A stretch of DNA of 64,000 nucleotides, taken from positions 7,417,089 to 7,481,088 of the forward strand of contig NW_020313057.1 in assembly GCF_003265705.1 (NCBI RefSeq), written 5' to 3'. A program made the position numbers and the translations under genes. Source of the stretch: Callorhinus ursinus (taxonomy: Eukaryota > Chordata > Mammalia > Carnivora > Otariidae). Of the stretch, positions 11,743-24,475 are shown piece by piece (the stretch's first letter is position 1; each line of letters opens with the position of its first letter). The notes under the pieces were generated by a model that worked only from the letters and a program-made list of their open reading frames with translations, was not told the origin of the DNA and did not search any database.

Positions 11743-11947
11743 GGGGCACCTGGGTGGCTCAGCTGGTTATGCGACTGCCTTCAGCTCAGGTCATGATCCT
11801 GGAGTCCTAGGATCGAGTCCCACATCAGGATCCCTGCTCAGCGGGGAGTCTGCTTCTCCCTCTGACCCTCCCCCTTCTTGTGCTCTCTCTCATTCTCTCT
11901 CTCTCTCTCTCAAATAAATAAATTTTAAAAAATCTTAAATAAATAAA
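11743..11947 (+). mobile_element. CanSINE, young
   Basis: Complete element with a perfect 17-bp TSD (taaattaggtgagaatg) at 11726-11742 and 11948-11964. The head is gggcacctgggtggctcagc and the tail AAATAAATAAATTTT. The undecayed TSD suggests recent insertion. Confidence 0.96.
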
Positions 11948-12059
11948 TAAATTAGGTGAGAATGTTTATACTTGCAGGACTAAGAAGACAGAAACAATAT
12001 CCTAAGGATCATGACGATTTTGTTTAGAGAAAGATATTTCACCATAGGAAGAAAAAAAA

Positions 12060-12260
12060 GTATATTACATTTTATAATGTAATATATAATGCAGATAGTA
12101 ATATTAACATATACCAATATATATATTAGTATATATACTAATATAAATGTTACTATATATACTAATATATATTAATATATTTATGTTATATATAAAGAAT
12201 AGTATATATACACAGTGTACATATATTACATGTATTAACATATATTGCATATATATACTG
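12060..12260. repeat. AT-rich low-complexity region
   Basis: Runs of TATA/ATAT and near-palindromic pieces (tatactaatatatattaata) make up about 200 bp. Confidence 0.8.
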
Positions 12261-12614
12261 AAGAAAATGGTAATATTTCACTTTGACAGATGGGGGGAGT
12301 GGGAAGAAAAAAAAACCAAAAAACAGTCTTTGCACAAATCTCATGTGAAAACAACCCTTATGAAACCAGCTAGCTCTGCACAGCATTGCCATTTTGTCAT
12401 GTTAAGACTGAAGTTGCATTTGGGGCCTTACGCTATTCCTCACTTCGCTAAGGATCCCACTTTAAATTTTAAACAGAAACTAAGAAGTGCTTGCTCATTG
12501 TTATCTAAACATCTGATAGGTGTTAGCTTTACCAGTTTCAACACACACTGTGTCCGAAGAGTCAACTAATCAAAATCAAATCATTGCATCAACTCCAGAT
12601 AGAGTGGGTAGTCT
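12261..12614. other. No gene seen
   Basis: Apparently unique sequence. A 140-aa open frame over this region starts inside the AT-rich repeat and shows no protein-like composition. Confidence 0.5.
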
Positions 12615-12628
12615 AAAATACCAGGTGA

Positions 12629-12830
12629 GGGCGCCTGGGTGGCTCAGTTGGTTAAGCAACTGCCTTCGGCTCAGGTCATGATCCTGGAGTCCCGGAATCG
12701 AGTCCCACATGGGGCTCCCTGCTCGGCAGGGAGTCTGCTTCCCCCTCTGACTCTCTTCCCTCTCGTGCTCTCTATCTCTCATTCTCTCTCTCTCAAATAA
12801 ATAAATAAAATCTTTAAAAAAATTAAAAAA
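12629..12830 (+). mobile_element. CanSINE, young
   Basis: Head gggcgcctgggtggctcag with an AAATAAATAAATAAAATC tail. A perfect 14-bp TSD (aaaataccaggtga) lies at 12615-12628 and 12831-12844. Confidence 0.96.
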
Positions 12831-12844
12831 AAAATACCAGGTGA

Positions 12845-13774
12845 ATGAAAGGAGAAAGTTTGACTTCTGTACCTTTCTCTTTATCCAGAGCTATTGAGTT
12901 GGTTGTGTAATTGTTTAATTAGGTTTAATTGTGCTTTGATTTTTTAACTTCCCAACGAGGGGCATAACTTATGTTCAGATTTGTAATTCATACTGATATG
13001 AGGCTGACTGCAGGATTTAATAGCATCCCAAATGTGTACCCTAGAGAATACAGACAAATGGTACCAACTGCCATATTTCAAGAAAGAAAAAGGAAAGTAA
13101 CAGAAGAACTTAATTCATTAAAAACTCAAAATCTTTCTATAATAATTTAATATAAATATAATCTTTTGGTCTAAACAGATATGAATACAAATATATCTGA
13201 AAATTTGCTCTAAAGTAATAAAAGACAAAAGACAAATTCTTGTAGAATCCAAGCTAAGCATCAAACGAGGAGAGCAGCATGTCTTTTGGGAGAACTTTAT
13301 GGCACAGGTTGCGAGGGATTTAGTATCCTAGCTTAATAGTTTCCTATAACTTCCTAACTGTTCTAGTGTAAAGGGATAACAAAAAGCCAAGGAGACTGGT
13401 AGGATACCAAGTCATGAATCCTTCTGGCTCTGTTAACTTTTCAATAAGAAAATGTCCAATGGGAAGTCCATCAATGTTTGTTATTTTTCTTTAAAAAGAA
13501 AACAAACCATGTTTTTGATATTGAAAATACTCTGTTAACTCCCTAAGAGTTTTCATTTAGTTTAACTTTTAAATTCTTTCAGTTATATGAAGTTAAGTCT
13601 GTTGTCAATCCTAGAATATAAGCTGATAACTTTTTTAGTGGTTTTGAAATTTGGGGTACTTGACAATTATAATAGGCTCTGGAATTGTTTAGCTATAGTA
13701 AAAAGCTGACTGAATTGCATTTCCCCTGTGCATTACTTTTAATCTATCAGCCTCAAATGCTAAAATATGTTTTT
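12845..13774. other. No gene or recognised repeat seen
   Basis: AT-rich unique-looking DNA with frequent stops in all frames. Confidence 0.5.
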
Positions 13775-13788
13775 AAAAAATGCCATAG

Positions 13789-13965
13789 CGGGTGTACCTG
13801 GGTGGCTCAGTCATTAAGCATCTACCTTCAGCTCAGGTTATGATCCCAGGGTCCTGTCGGGCTCCCTGCACCACGGAGAGCCTGCTTCTCCCTCAACCAC
13901 TCCCCTGGCTTGTGTTCCCTCTCTCACTGTATCTCTCTCTGTCAAATAAATAAATAAAATCTTGC
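13789..13965 (+). mobile_element. CanSINE, young, shortened middle
   Basis: Head ggtgtacctgggtggctcag. A perfect 14-bp TSD (aaaaaatgccatag) lies at 13775-13788 and 13966-13979. The middle lacks part of the usual gatcgagccccacatc segment, so the body is about 25 bp short. Confidence 0.95.
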
Positions 13966-13979
13966 AAAAAATGCCATAG

Positions 13980-14411
13980 TGTTTTTTATTTTGTGGTGGA
14001 GATAAATAATTAAAAGAACCATTTTTTAAGAGGTACATTTTATATAGTGCTTTTGTTTGTCTGTTTTTACTTAATATGGTAGTGTGAACATTTTGACATC
14101 ACTGAATGGTCTACAGTATACCATTTTTATTGAATATGTATTATTTCATCTTGTGCATATACTAAAGTTGTCTTAAACTATTCTTTTTTGCACATGTGGA
14201 ATATATCTAAATTTTTACTTTTATAAGTTATCCTGGTATTTGCATTTTTGTACACACTATTCAAGCTACAGTCTGAACAACTATTTTGCCTTGTAATTTT
14301 CTTAAAGAGTAATTTTTTATTAGAACTAAAGGCAATAATGAACTAATTTGCTCAATCTGTTTTTAAAAATCAAGTCACTTCATTGGCTATTTCCTTTCCT
14401 TGTTTCTGTTC
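13980..14411. other. No gene or recognised repeat seen
   Basis: AT-rich sequence with no usable reading frame. Confidence 0.45.
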
Positions 14412-14870
14412 TCATCACACTTTTTTTATTGACATATATTGTTATACAATATTCTCTTAGCTTCAGGTATACTTCATGTTGATTCAGTATTTTATACATT
14501 ATGAAATGATCCCCACAGTCTAGTTACCATATGTCACCATCAAAGTTATTATAGTGTTATACACTATATTCCCCATGCTGTACATTATAACCTCAAGACA
14601 TAGTTATCTTACAGCTCAAAGTTTGTACCTCTTTTTCCCCTGTACCTTTTTCATCTGCCCCCTGACTGCCCCCTTCTCTGTTAACCAACAGTTTCCTTAT
14701 TATGAGTCTCTTTCTGTTGTGTTTGTTTGTTTTGTTCTTTAGATTCCACATATAAGTAAAGTCAAATGTTGTCTTCTCTGACTTATTTTACATAGCATAA
14801 AACCCTCTAGCTCCATTCACATTGTTGCAAGTGGTAAGATTTCATTCTTTTTTATGAATGAGTAATATTC

Positions 14871-14904
<34 letters not shown>

Positions 14905-16315
14905 CACATCTTCTTTATCTGTTTATCTATCATACAACATTTAACATATAGGTTGCTTCCATATTTTGGCTATTGTAAATAATGTTTCGGTGAACATAAA
15001 GGTGTATATGTCCTTTCATATTGGTGTTTTCATTTACTTTGGATAAATATCCAGAAGTGGATTTGCTGGATCACATGGTAGTTTTGTATTTTTTTAATCT
15101 TTTTATTTTTGAGAAACATCCATATTGTTTTCCCCAGTGGCTGCACCAATTTATCCTCCCATGAACAGTGTACAAGTGTTCTCTTTCCTCCACATCTATT
15201 CCAATGCTTGTTATTTTTTTGTCTTTTTGGTAATAGCCAAGCTAACTGATGGGAAGTAAAATCTCATTGTGGTTTTGGTTTACATTCCATGATGATCAGT
15301 GATGTTGAGCATTTTTCTTGTGCCTGTTGGCCATCTTCTTGAGATAAATATTCAAGTCCTCTGCCCATTTTTTAAATTGGGCTGTTGTTTTGTTTTGCTT
15401 TTTTGATATTAAGTTGTGTAAGTTCTTTATATTTTTTAAATATTGACCCCTTATTGGATATGTGATTTGTAAATATCTATTCCCATTCAGTAGGTTGCCT
15501 TTTTATTTTATTGATTTCCCTTGTGTGTGAAAGCTATTTAGTTTAATGCAATTTCATTTATTTTGGCTTTTATTGCCCTTGTTTGAGGAGATTGGTCCAG
15601 AAAAAATATTACTAAGACAAATGCCAAAGAGCTTACTATCTATGTATTTTTGTAAGAGTTTTCTGGTTTCAGGTTCTATATTCAAGTCTTTAATTCGTGT
15701 TAAATTTATTTTTGCATCTGGTAAAAGAGTGTGGTCCAGTTTAGTTCTCTTGCATGTAGCTGTCCAGGTTTCCCAACACCATTCATCGAAGAGTCTTTTT
15801 CCACATTGTGTATTCTGGCCTCCTTGATCATAGATTAGTAAAGTGTGGGTTTATTTCTGGGTGCTCTATCCTGTTCCATTGATCTATGTCTCTGTTTCTG
15901 TGCCAGTACCATACTGTTTTGATTACTTAGCTTTGTAGTATAGTTTGAAATCAGGGAGTGTGATGCCTTCAGCTTTCTTTTTCTTTCTCAAGATTGCTTT
16001 GGCTATTTGGGTTTTTTTGTGGTTCCATACAAATTTTAGGATTATTTGTTCTATCTCTGTGCAAAATAACCATTGGCATTGATAGGGATTGCATTGAATC
16101 TGTAAATTGCTTTGGGTGGTATGGACATTTTAACAATATAATTCTTCCAATCCATGACCACGGAGTATTTTTCCCTTTATTTCTGTCTTCTTCAACTTCT
16201 TTAATTGGTGTCTTATTGTTTTTAGATTATAGTATTATAGTCTTTTACCTCCTTGGTTATATTGATTCCTAGATATTTTATGATACAAGTATAAATAGGA
16301 TTTTTTTCTTAATTT
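14412..16315 (-). mobile_element. Old L1M-type LINE, antisense, 5'-truncated
   Basis: On the plus strand the element begins with its reversed 3' end (tttttttattgacatatatt), passes the 3' UTR (14430-14750) and then reversed ORF2 C-terminus and RT. Examples are ggttgcttccatattttggc near 14952, gttctcttgcatgtagctgtcc near 15743 and ggatttgctggatcacatgg near 15059. It stops abruptly near 16315. Stops are frequent and there is no coding capacity. A (GT)n tract lies inside the ORF2 region. Confidence 0.85.
14874..14902 (+). repeat. (GT)n microsatellite inside old L1
   Basis: Pure TG repeat at the place where L1 has a TGTATATA-rich stretch; probably expanded from it. Confidence 0.95.
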
Positions 16316-17334
16316 CTGTTAAAGAGAAAAAAATTCATTTCTCTGAGGTGTAATGATCATGAACAGTACCATCCATTTCTGGTGGAAGCAGTGAGCTCTC
16401 TGTTGTACTTCTCCTATCTGTGAAAATTCCCATAGTCTGAAGAGATGGGATCAGGTGTTTCTTACGTACTGGGGCAACCTTATTCCATACTTCTCCTGGA
16501 TAACCAGGCCCACCTGGGATAAAGTGTGAGGGCTGTAAAGTGAAAGAATCTTACCATGCAGACCCCTGTTAAGCTTTTTGTAAAGAGAGTTAATTCCCAA
16601 GGATTCCTAAGGGAAAAAAGCCACCAAAACCTGAACATAAGGACGGCTGGATTATTTTTACTGTAACTCTTCTTGAACTTAATTTTTTTTTAAATCAGTC
16701 CTTTAGATTTAGAAGAGAACACTTGATGGGCTGCCAACCATTTAATGCACATGAATAAATGCATGTACATATGTTGAGTCTATAATGCTTTTTAAAAATG
16801 CTAGCTCTCTGATAGTACAGGAAGAACAAATGGGTTATTACTTGGCCTTCATCTGCTTTTGTCATTGGAAAAAAGTGAGCATCTGTGCCTGAATTATAGG
16901 GGTTTATGGGTGTGTGGCTATATGTACCTCTTTTATTGACACAAAACTTCTATTTATTAGTTGCTAGGCAGGCTGATTTGGTACTGGGAAGGACAAAATC
17001 CTGTAAGTTCAGAATCCTAAGCACTTTCAGCAGGAAACCCTTTCTCTTGTTCTCCCACAGCTTTACATATTGGTATTTGCTCTGCCTTAAAGCTGATTTA
17101 TCAAAGATTGGTAGAATGGTGGAACTATAAGGTGTAGTTCAACTCTCTCACTTACTAATGAAGATGTATGTCAAGAGAAGCCAAGATACAGTGCAAAAAA
17201 GCACATATTGAATGAAAGTTTGAACCAAGAAGGAAAGGTGAATTTCCTGGCTCATGATACTCTAGTTTGCTCCATAAACCTCTTTAAGGAACTCCTTTCC
17301 ACTGGTGACAGAATATAGCAGATCAGGGAGCACA
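16316..17334. other. No gene seen
   Basis: Unique-looking DNA. The 74-aa frame at 16906-17130 has no recognised domain. Confidence 0.5.
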
Positions 17335-17480
17335 TCTGGATCTGAGTGATTTTCAAATTTTAATAGCCTATAAATCACCTGGTGGGCTTTAAGATTCTGT
17401 ATTACAAGCATACTCCCATGTTATTCCAGTATTGTTGCTTGTGGCTCAAGTTTTGAGTAATGAGCCAGAACAAAATTGCC
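17335..17480 (+). mobile_element. MER5-like hAT (Charlie) DNA transposon remnant
   Basis: The sequence tgattttcaaattttaatag, then aaatcacctggtgggcttta, resembles the MER5A core (tctcaaa...aatcacctgg.gagctt). It is too decayed for certainty; a RepeatMasker run would settle it. Confidence 0.45.
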
Positions 17481-17796
17481 AGTCTCTTTGCTCAAAATAC
17501 ACTTGCTCATAATAGAACCCTTTTTGTGGATATAGAAATGTGTATGTTCCAAAGGAAATGTAAATACTATTTCAAGATAAATAAGCTTAAAGAAAGAATC
17601 CTTAACCTGCTACATTTTAAATATTTCTAAAATTTTAAACTTTTACATTTCACGCTATCTTATTTAATTATTGAATAGGTATAAATATTTTAAAATATGT
17701 CATAAACATTTTACAAAATATCACACTGTTATAATTTGAAACTCAGAAAGTTTTGTTTGCTTTACTTTATCTAGCAAACTTAAACATACTAAATAG

Positions 17797-17798
<2 letters not shown>

Positions 17799-17844
<46 letters not shown>
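17799..17844. repeat. (AT)n microsatellite
   Basis: About 23 uninterrupted AT units, followed 25 bp later by a CanSINE. Confidence 0.97.
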
Positions 17845-17846
<2 letters not shown>

Positions 17847-17869
17847 ACAGAACAAAAACAGAACTCTTG

Positions 17870-18083
17870 GGGCACCTTGGCGGCTCAGTCAATTAAGTGT
17901 CTACCTTCAGCTCAAGTCTTGTTCCCGGGGTGCTGGGATCGAGCCCTGCATTGGGCTCCTTGCTCAGCAGAGAGTCTGCTTCTCCCTCTGCCCCTCCCCC
18001 TACTTGTGCGTGCTCTCTCTCTCTCTGTCAAATACATAAATAAAATCTTTAAAAAAATACATTCCTTAAAAAAAAAGAACAAT
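17870..18083 (+). mobile_element. CanSINE
   Basis: Head gggcaccttggcggctcagtc and tail aaatacataaataaaatctt. The short repeat aactcttg flanks both sides (17862-17869 and 18084-18091), a probable TSD core. Confidence 0.92.
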
Positions 18084-18091
18084 AACTCTTG

Positions 18092-18541
18092 AGGACTGAT
18101 TTGGTACCTTATTTCAATTGTCAAGGTTTCTATAGACATGATGTTAGAAGGAATTCCAACTATAAAAGGGAAGGTATGATTGCTAAAAGTGATTTCTATG
18201 TTATCTGCCTATTCAAAAGCAAGAGATAGCTTGTAAAGGAAACAGTTTGACTTTAAAATAAAAAAATTAAAAAACCTAACTTCTAATGTTTCTTGTGATT
18301 TGGAATGGTAGGTCCTGAGCAACTCCATATTCTCAAATTCACTACATCCTCTTATTCTACCCTGTGCTATTCTTTCAACATGCCTTTACCTCAGTTCTTC
18401 TAATAAAACTGATAAAAGACTCTTATCAGCTTCTTCTCACTGTGTGCTGTTGAGGTCTGGCCTATACCTTCCCTCCCAGGGATAGTTACATCTGTCTACA
18501 TGGTGGGACTACCTGGCAAACTTCTAGAAATTGTTAACCTA
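18092..18541. other. No gene or recognised repeat seen
   Basis: Unique-looking sequence without a usable frame. Confidence 0.45.
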
Positions 18542-18613
18542 GGGGCACCTGGGGGGCTCAGTCGGTTGAGCATCTGCCTTCGGCTTAGCTCAGGATCCCA
18601 GAGTCCTGGGATC
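18542..18613 (+). mobile_element. CanSINE head fragment without tail
   Basis: Only the first 72 bp (tRNA-like head through tcctgggatc) are present. The (CT)n and A-rich tail are missing, and unique sequence follows directly. Retrotransposition removes 5' ends, not 3' ends, so this copy was cut by a later deletion. Confidence 0.85.
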
Positions 18614-20023
18614 ATGCACTTTCCCAAATCACTTAAATCGAAATTTCTAGAGTCATTTGTGAGCACTGATATTTTCAAAAACTTTCTCAGTGAAGCTAAT
18701 GCTCAGTTAATACTTAAAATCACAGTTATAGTGCAGTTAAAGTTTATAATCACAGACAAATACAAAGGGTACTGGTTATCACTGTAATGGAAATTAGGTT
18801 TCAGCAAAGTGTGCTGTGGACTAATCACATGCTTGGTGGTCATGGTTGCTCAGAGGCTGACTCTCAGGAGTAGTGGAATTGGCTGTGCCTAAAGAGATAG
18901 AGTAGAAGCACGTACACTATGTATTTATCATCCTTGGCTCATGACAGAGCATCAAAATACAGGAGATATTTTGGAGAAGGAAGCCTTCAAACCCCAGTTC
19001 CAGGTAGAGCATAAGGGCTGACTACAGGGGAAGGGAAAGAAGTGAGCCCTGAGATGCTCCACTTGGCCACCTGCACTCTCACCTCTCGCCAGCCCTTCAT
19101 GTACCACTCCCCATGACACAGAAAATTATTCAGCTTGGTTTGCCCATCTCTGTCCTTTCTCTTTCCCAGTACATCCTTCCCAGAAGTAATTCTGTCCAGA
19201 TAGAAGAAGCAGTTAACTGAATGGAATGCAGCATGATCAGCAGCAGCAGCAGCTTGAAACTTTTCCTAACCTTGAAATCATGCTCTAAATTGATATATTG
19301 GGCTTCCATTAGGTTACCAGATCTTCTACTTCTGATCTAGTACATATAGCTTGAAATCATTCTTGGTCCTTAAACTGAAGATCATATTCATGTAACCTGA
19401 CATGGTTCCTTAATCCCCTCAAAGTCTGAAGCCCTTTATTGCCCATCATCCCATGATTGCAGCAAAAGAAGAACTACTTGTCTCCTGCCCAACTAGTAAA
19501 GAGTAAGCTTCATATTTCCAAAGCTCAGACTCTCTTTGTCTGCCTGTTTTACTCGAAGCAACTGACTTTTCCTGGGTGATAATCAAGTATAATATTTCAC
19601 ACAAGTTCACAACATAACAAGTTCTTGCAATCTCATTCAAAAATTTCACACAAGGCTTCCCCAGAATTTCTTATTCTAGTGCCACTAACCCCGGGTAACT
19701 GACATTGAATAATCACATATATGATGCTCTGTGTTTGTGCACAATAGCTCCATTCTTCCTGAAACTGCTCAAAAGAGATGGGCCAACTGACCTCTAAGAA
19801 GTGTACCCTTGTTTTCAAGAGGGGGGCAGAAGGCCATGTTAGTTATTCCTCACTTATCTCCCTGAAATCCACATTATCAAAATGAAATGTTGCAGTGTGT
19901 ATGTGCACACACAAATACGGAGACAACACAAAAAATTCGTTATTTACTTTTGTGCATATGAGTTAGATAACTCTTTAAAATCCCAAGAATTTATAATTCA
20001 TATTCTTATACCAAAATAACAAC
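18614..20023. other. No gene seen; short (CAG)5 at 19238-19252
   Basis: Unique-looking DNA up to the TSD of L1-B. ORFs of 60-70 codons show no family features. Confidence 0.5.
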
Positions 20024-20039
20024 AAAAAAGATTTTTCTT
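20024..20039 (+). repeat. 5' target-site duplication of L1-B
   Basis: aaaaaagatttttctt, matching 24476-24491 with one difference. The A-rich start fits L1 endonuclease cleavage at TT/AAAA. Confidence 0.85.
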
Positions 20040-20040
20040 C

Positions 20041-23000
20041 CTGGGGTGGCAATCCTTATATCAGACAAATTAGATTTTAAAACAAAGACTGTAATAAGAG
20101 ATGAGGAAGGACACTATATCCTACTTAAAGGGTCTATCCAACAAGAAGACCTAAAAATTGTAAATATCTATGCCCCTAACATGGGAGCAGCCAATTATAT
20201 AAGGCAATTAATAACAAAAGCAAAGAAACACATTGACAACAATACAATAATAGTGGGGGACTTTAACACCCCCCTGACTGAAATGGACAGATCATCTAAG
20301 CAAAATGTCAACAAGGAAATAAAGACTTTAAATGACACACTGGACCAAATAGACTTCACAGACATATTCAGAACATTCCATCCCAAAGCAACAGAATACA
20401 CATTCTTCTCTAGTGCCCATGGAACATTCTCCAGAATAGATCACATCCTAGGTCACAAATCAGGTCTCAACCAGTACCCAAAGATTGGGATCATTCCCTG
20501 CACATTTTCAGACCACAATACTTTGAAACTAGAACGCAATAACAAGAGGAAAGTCAGAAAGAACGCAAATACATGGAGGCTAAAGCGCATCCTACTAAAG
20601 AATGAATGGGTCAACCAGGAAATTAAAGAAGAATTAAAAAAATTCATGGAAACCAATAAAAATGAAAATACAACTGTTCAAAATCATTGGGATACAGCAA
20701 ACGCAGTCCTAAGTGGAAACTATACAGCAATACAAGCCTTTCTCAAGAAACAAGAAAGGTCTCAAATATACAACCTAAACCTACATCTAAAGGAGCTAGA
20801 GAAAAAACAGCAAATAAAGCCTACACCAAGCAGGAGAAGAGAAATAAAGATCAGAGCAGAAATCAATGAAATAGAAACCAAAAGAACACTAGAACAGATC
20901 AACGAAACTAGGAGCTCATTCTTCGAAAGAATTAACAACATTGATAAACCCCTGGCCAGACATCAAAAAGAAAAGAGAAATGACCAATAAGTAAAATCAT
21001 GAATGAATGAGGAGAGATCACAACCAACACCAAAGACATACAAACAATTATAAGAACATATTATGAGCAACTTTATGCCAACAAATTAGATAACTTGGAA
21101 GAAATGGATGCATTCCTAGAGATGTATCAATTACCAAAATTGAACCAGGAAGAAATAGAAAAACCTGAACAGACTATAGCCACTAAGGAATTTGACGCAG
21201 TCATCAAAAATCTCCCAACAAACAAAAGCCCAGGGCCAGATGGCTTCCCAGGGGAATTCTATCAAACATTTAAAGAAGAATTAATACCTATTCTCCTGAA
21301 ACTGTTCCAAAAAATAGAAATGGAAGGAAAACTCCCAAACTCATTTTATGAGGTCACCATTACCTTGATCCCAAAGCCAGACAAAGACCCCATCAAAAGA
21401 GAATTACAGACCAATATCCTTGATGAACATGGATGCAAAAATTCTCACCAAAATACTAGCCAATAGGACCCAACAGTACATTAAAAGGATTATTCACCAT
21501 GACCAAGTGGGATTTATCCCTGGGATGCAAGGGTGGTTCAACATCTGCAAATCAATCAATGTGATACAATATATTAACAAAAGAAAAAACAAGAATCATA
21601 TGATTCTCTCAAAAGATGCAGACAAAGCACTTGACAAAATACAGCATCCTTTCTTGATCAAAACTCTTCAGAGTATAGGGATAGAGGGTACATACCTCAA
21701 TATCATAAAAGCCATCTAAGAAAAACCTACAGCGAATATCATTCTCAATGGGGAAAAGCTGAGAGCTTTCCCCTTAAGGTCAGGAACACGGCAGGGATGT
21801 CCACTCTCACCACTGCTATTCAACATAGTATTAGAAGTCCTAGCCACAGCAGTCAGACAACAAAAGGATATCAAAGCCATCCAAATTGGCAAAGAGGAAG
21901 TCAAACTCTCACTCTTTGCAGATGATATGATACTTTTTGTGGAAAACCCAAAAGATTCCACCCCAAAAGTGCTAGAACTCATATAGGAATTCAGTAAAGT
22001 GGCAGGCTATAAAATCAATGCACAGAAATCAGTGGCATTCCCATACACCAACAACAAGACAGAAGAGAAACAAATCAAGGAGTCGATCCCATTTACAATT
22101 TCACCCAAAAACCTAAGATACCTAGGAATAAATCTAACCAAAGAGGCAAAGGATCTGTACTCAGAAAACTATAAAATACTCATGAAAGAAATTGAGGAAG
22201 ACACAAAGAAATGGAAAAACGTTCCATGCTCATGGATTGGAAGAACCAAATTGTGAAGATGTCAATGCTACCTAGAGCAATCTACACATTCAATGCAATC
22301 CCCATCAAAATACCAACCACTTTTTTCAAAGAAATGGAACAAATGATCCTAAAATTTGTATGGAACCAGAAGAGAACCCAAATAGCCAGAGGAATGTTGA
22401 AAAAGAAAAGCGAAGCTGACGGCATCACAATTCTGGACTTCCAGCTCTATTACAAAGCTGTCATCATCCAGACAGCATGGTACTGGCACAAAAACGGACA
22501 CATAGATCAATGGAACAGAATAGAGAGCCCAGAAATGGACCCTCAACTCTATGGTCAACTTTTCTTCGACAAAGCAGGAAAGGATGTCCAATGGAAAAAA
22601 GAGAGTCTCTTCAACAAATGGTGTTGGGAAAATTGGACAGCCACATGCAGAAGAATGAAACTGGACCATTTCCTTACACCACACACAAAAATAGACTCCA
22701 AATGGTTGAAAGAACTAAACGTGAGACAGCAGTCCATCAAAATCCTAAAGGAGAACACAGGTAGCAACCTCTTCAACGTCAGCCGCAGCAACTTCTTCCT
22801 AGAAACATCGCCAAAGGCAAGGGAAGCCAGGGCAAAAATGAACTACTGGGATTTCATCAAGATAAAAAGCTTTTGCACAGCAAAAGAAACAGTCCACAAA
22901 ACCAAAAGACAACCGACAGAATGGGAGAAAATATTTGCAAATGACATATCAGATAAAGGGCTAGTATCCAAAATCTATAAAGAACTTATCAAACTCAACA

Positions 23001-23632
23001 CCCAAAGAACAAATGATCCAATCAAGAAATGGGCAGAAGACATGAACAGATATTTTTCCAAAGAAGACATCCCCATGGCCAACAGACACATGAAAAAGTG
23101 TTCAACATCGCTCGGCATCAGGGAAATCCAAATCAAAACCTCAATGAGATACCACCTCAGAGCAGTCAGAATGGCTAAAATTAAGTCAGGAAATGACAGA
23201 TTTTGGCGGGGTTGCGGAGAAAGCAGGACCCTCCTCCACTGTTGGTGGGAATGCAAGCTGGTGCAACCACTCTGGAAAACAGTATGGAGGTTATTCAAAC
23301 AGTTGAAAATAGAGCTACCATATGATCCAGCAATTGCACCACTGGGTATTTACCACAAAGATAGAAATGTAGGGACACGAAGGGGTACATGCACCCCAAT
23401 GTTTATAGCAGCAATGTCCACAATAGCCAAACTGTGGAAAGAGCCAAGATGTCCATCAACAGATGAATGGATAAAGAAGGTGTGGTATATATACACAATG
23501 GAATATTATGCAGCCATCAAAAGGAATGAGATCTTGCCATTTGCAATGACGTGGATGGAACTGGAGGGTGTTATGCTGAGTGAAATAAGTCCATCAGAGA
23601 AAGACATGTATCATATGACCTCACTGATATGA
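20041..23632 (+). pseudogene. LINE-1 ORF2, 5'-truncated, disabled; C-terminal half open
   Basis: The first open stretch (to 20990) covers the endonuclease from VAILISDKLDFK through the catalytic-site segments VGDFN and SDHN. Small deletions and a TGA then break the frame near 20950-21020. RT follows with [14 protein letters not shown] (near 21220), motif A (DADKALDK near 21617), [10 protein letters not shown] (near 21795) and an intact catalytic FADD near 21917. Nonsense codons include TAT to TAA at 21717-21719 and CAG to TAG near 21984. A 2-bp loss lies near 21398 and a 1-bp loss near 22248. From there to the stop at 23632 the frame is open for about 450 codons, including the C-terminal Cys/His segment ([14 protein letters not shown]). 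It starts mid-domain, so it could not make working ORF2p even without lesions. Confidence 0.92.
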
Positions 23633-23676
23633 GGAATTCTTAATCTCAGGAAACAAACTGAGGGTTGCTGGAGTAA

Positions 23677-23698
23677 GGGTGGGATGGGAAGGGTGGGG
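23677..23698 (+). other. G-quadruplex-type tract in L1-B 3' UTR
   Basis: G-runs GGG-T-GGG-AT-GGG-AA-GGG-T-GGGG, at the same element position as 3449-3468. Confidence 0.7.
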
Positions 23699-23923
23699 TG
23701 GTCTGGTGATAGACATTGGGGAGGGTATGTGCTATGGTGAGCGCTGTGAATTGTGCAATACTGTTGAATCACAGATCTGTACCTCTGAAACAAATAATGC
23801 AATATATGTTCAGAAAATAAAGAAGAAGAAGATAGCAGGAGGGGAAGAATGAAGGGGGTAAATCAGAGGGGGAGACGAACCATGAGAAATGATGGACTCT
23901 GAAAAACAAACTGAGGGTTCTAG

Positions 23924-24323
23924 NNNNNNNNNNNNNNNNNNNNNNNNNNNNNNNNNNNNNNNNNNNNNNNNNNNNNNNNNNNNNNNNNNNNNNNNNNNNN
24001 NNNNNNNNNNNNNNNNNNNNNNNNNNNNNNNNNNNNNNNNNNNNNNNNNNNNNNNNNNNNNNNNNNNNNNNNNNNNNNNNNNNNNNNNNNNNNNNNNNNN
24101 NNNNNNNNNNNNNNNNNNNNNNNNNNNNNNNNNNNNNNNNNNNNNNNNNNNNNNNNNNNNNNNNNNNNNNNNNNNNNNNNNNNNNNNNNNNNNNNNNNNN
24201 NNNNNNNNNNNNNNNNNNNNNNNNNNNNNNNNNNNNNNNNNNNNNNNNNNNNNNNNNNNNNNNNNNNNNNNNNNNNNNNNNNNNNNNNNNNNNNNNNNNN
24301 NNNNNNNNNNNNNNNNNNNNNNN
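23924..24323. other. Assembly gap (400 N)
   Basis: Exactly 400 N inside the L1-B 3' UTR, between gggttctag and ggggggatgggttagcc. In L1-D the same two landmarks are only about 20 bp apart (44310-44340). Confidence 0.99.
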
Positions 24324-24475
24324 GGGGGGGATGGGTTAGCCCGGTGATGGGTATTAAAGAGGGTACATTCTGCGTGGATCACAGGGTGTTATGCACAAAC
24401 AATGAATCATGGAACACTACATCAAAAACTAATGATGTAATATATGGTGATTAACAAAACAATAAAAAAATTTAA

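Larger units (their letters stand above)
20040..24475 (+). mobile_element. Young LINE-1 (L1-B), 5'-truncated, with assembly gap
   Basis: It starts inside the ORF2 endonuclease (gggtggcaatccttatatc) directly after the TSD and ends in the shared 3' UTR and an A-rich tail. Its sequence is very close to L1-A and L1-D. A run of 400 N interrupts the 3' UTR. It was truncated at insertion, so it never had a promoter. Confidence 0.95.

Noticed and set aside
12147..12569. 140-codon plus-strand open frame
   Set aside because: Starts within AT-rich simple repeat; composition is that of the repeat.
23810..24382. Long frames across the N run
   Set aside because: Artefact of unknown bases being read as open.
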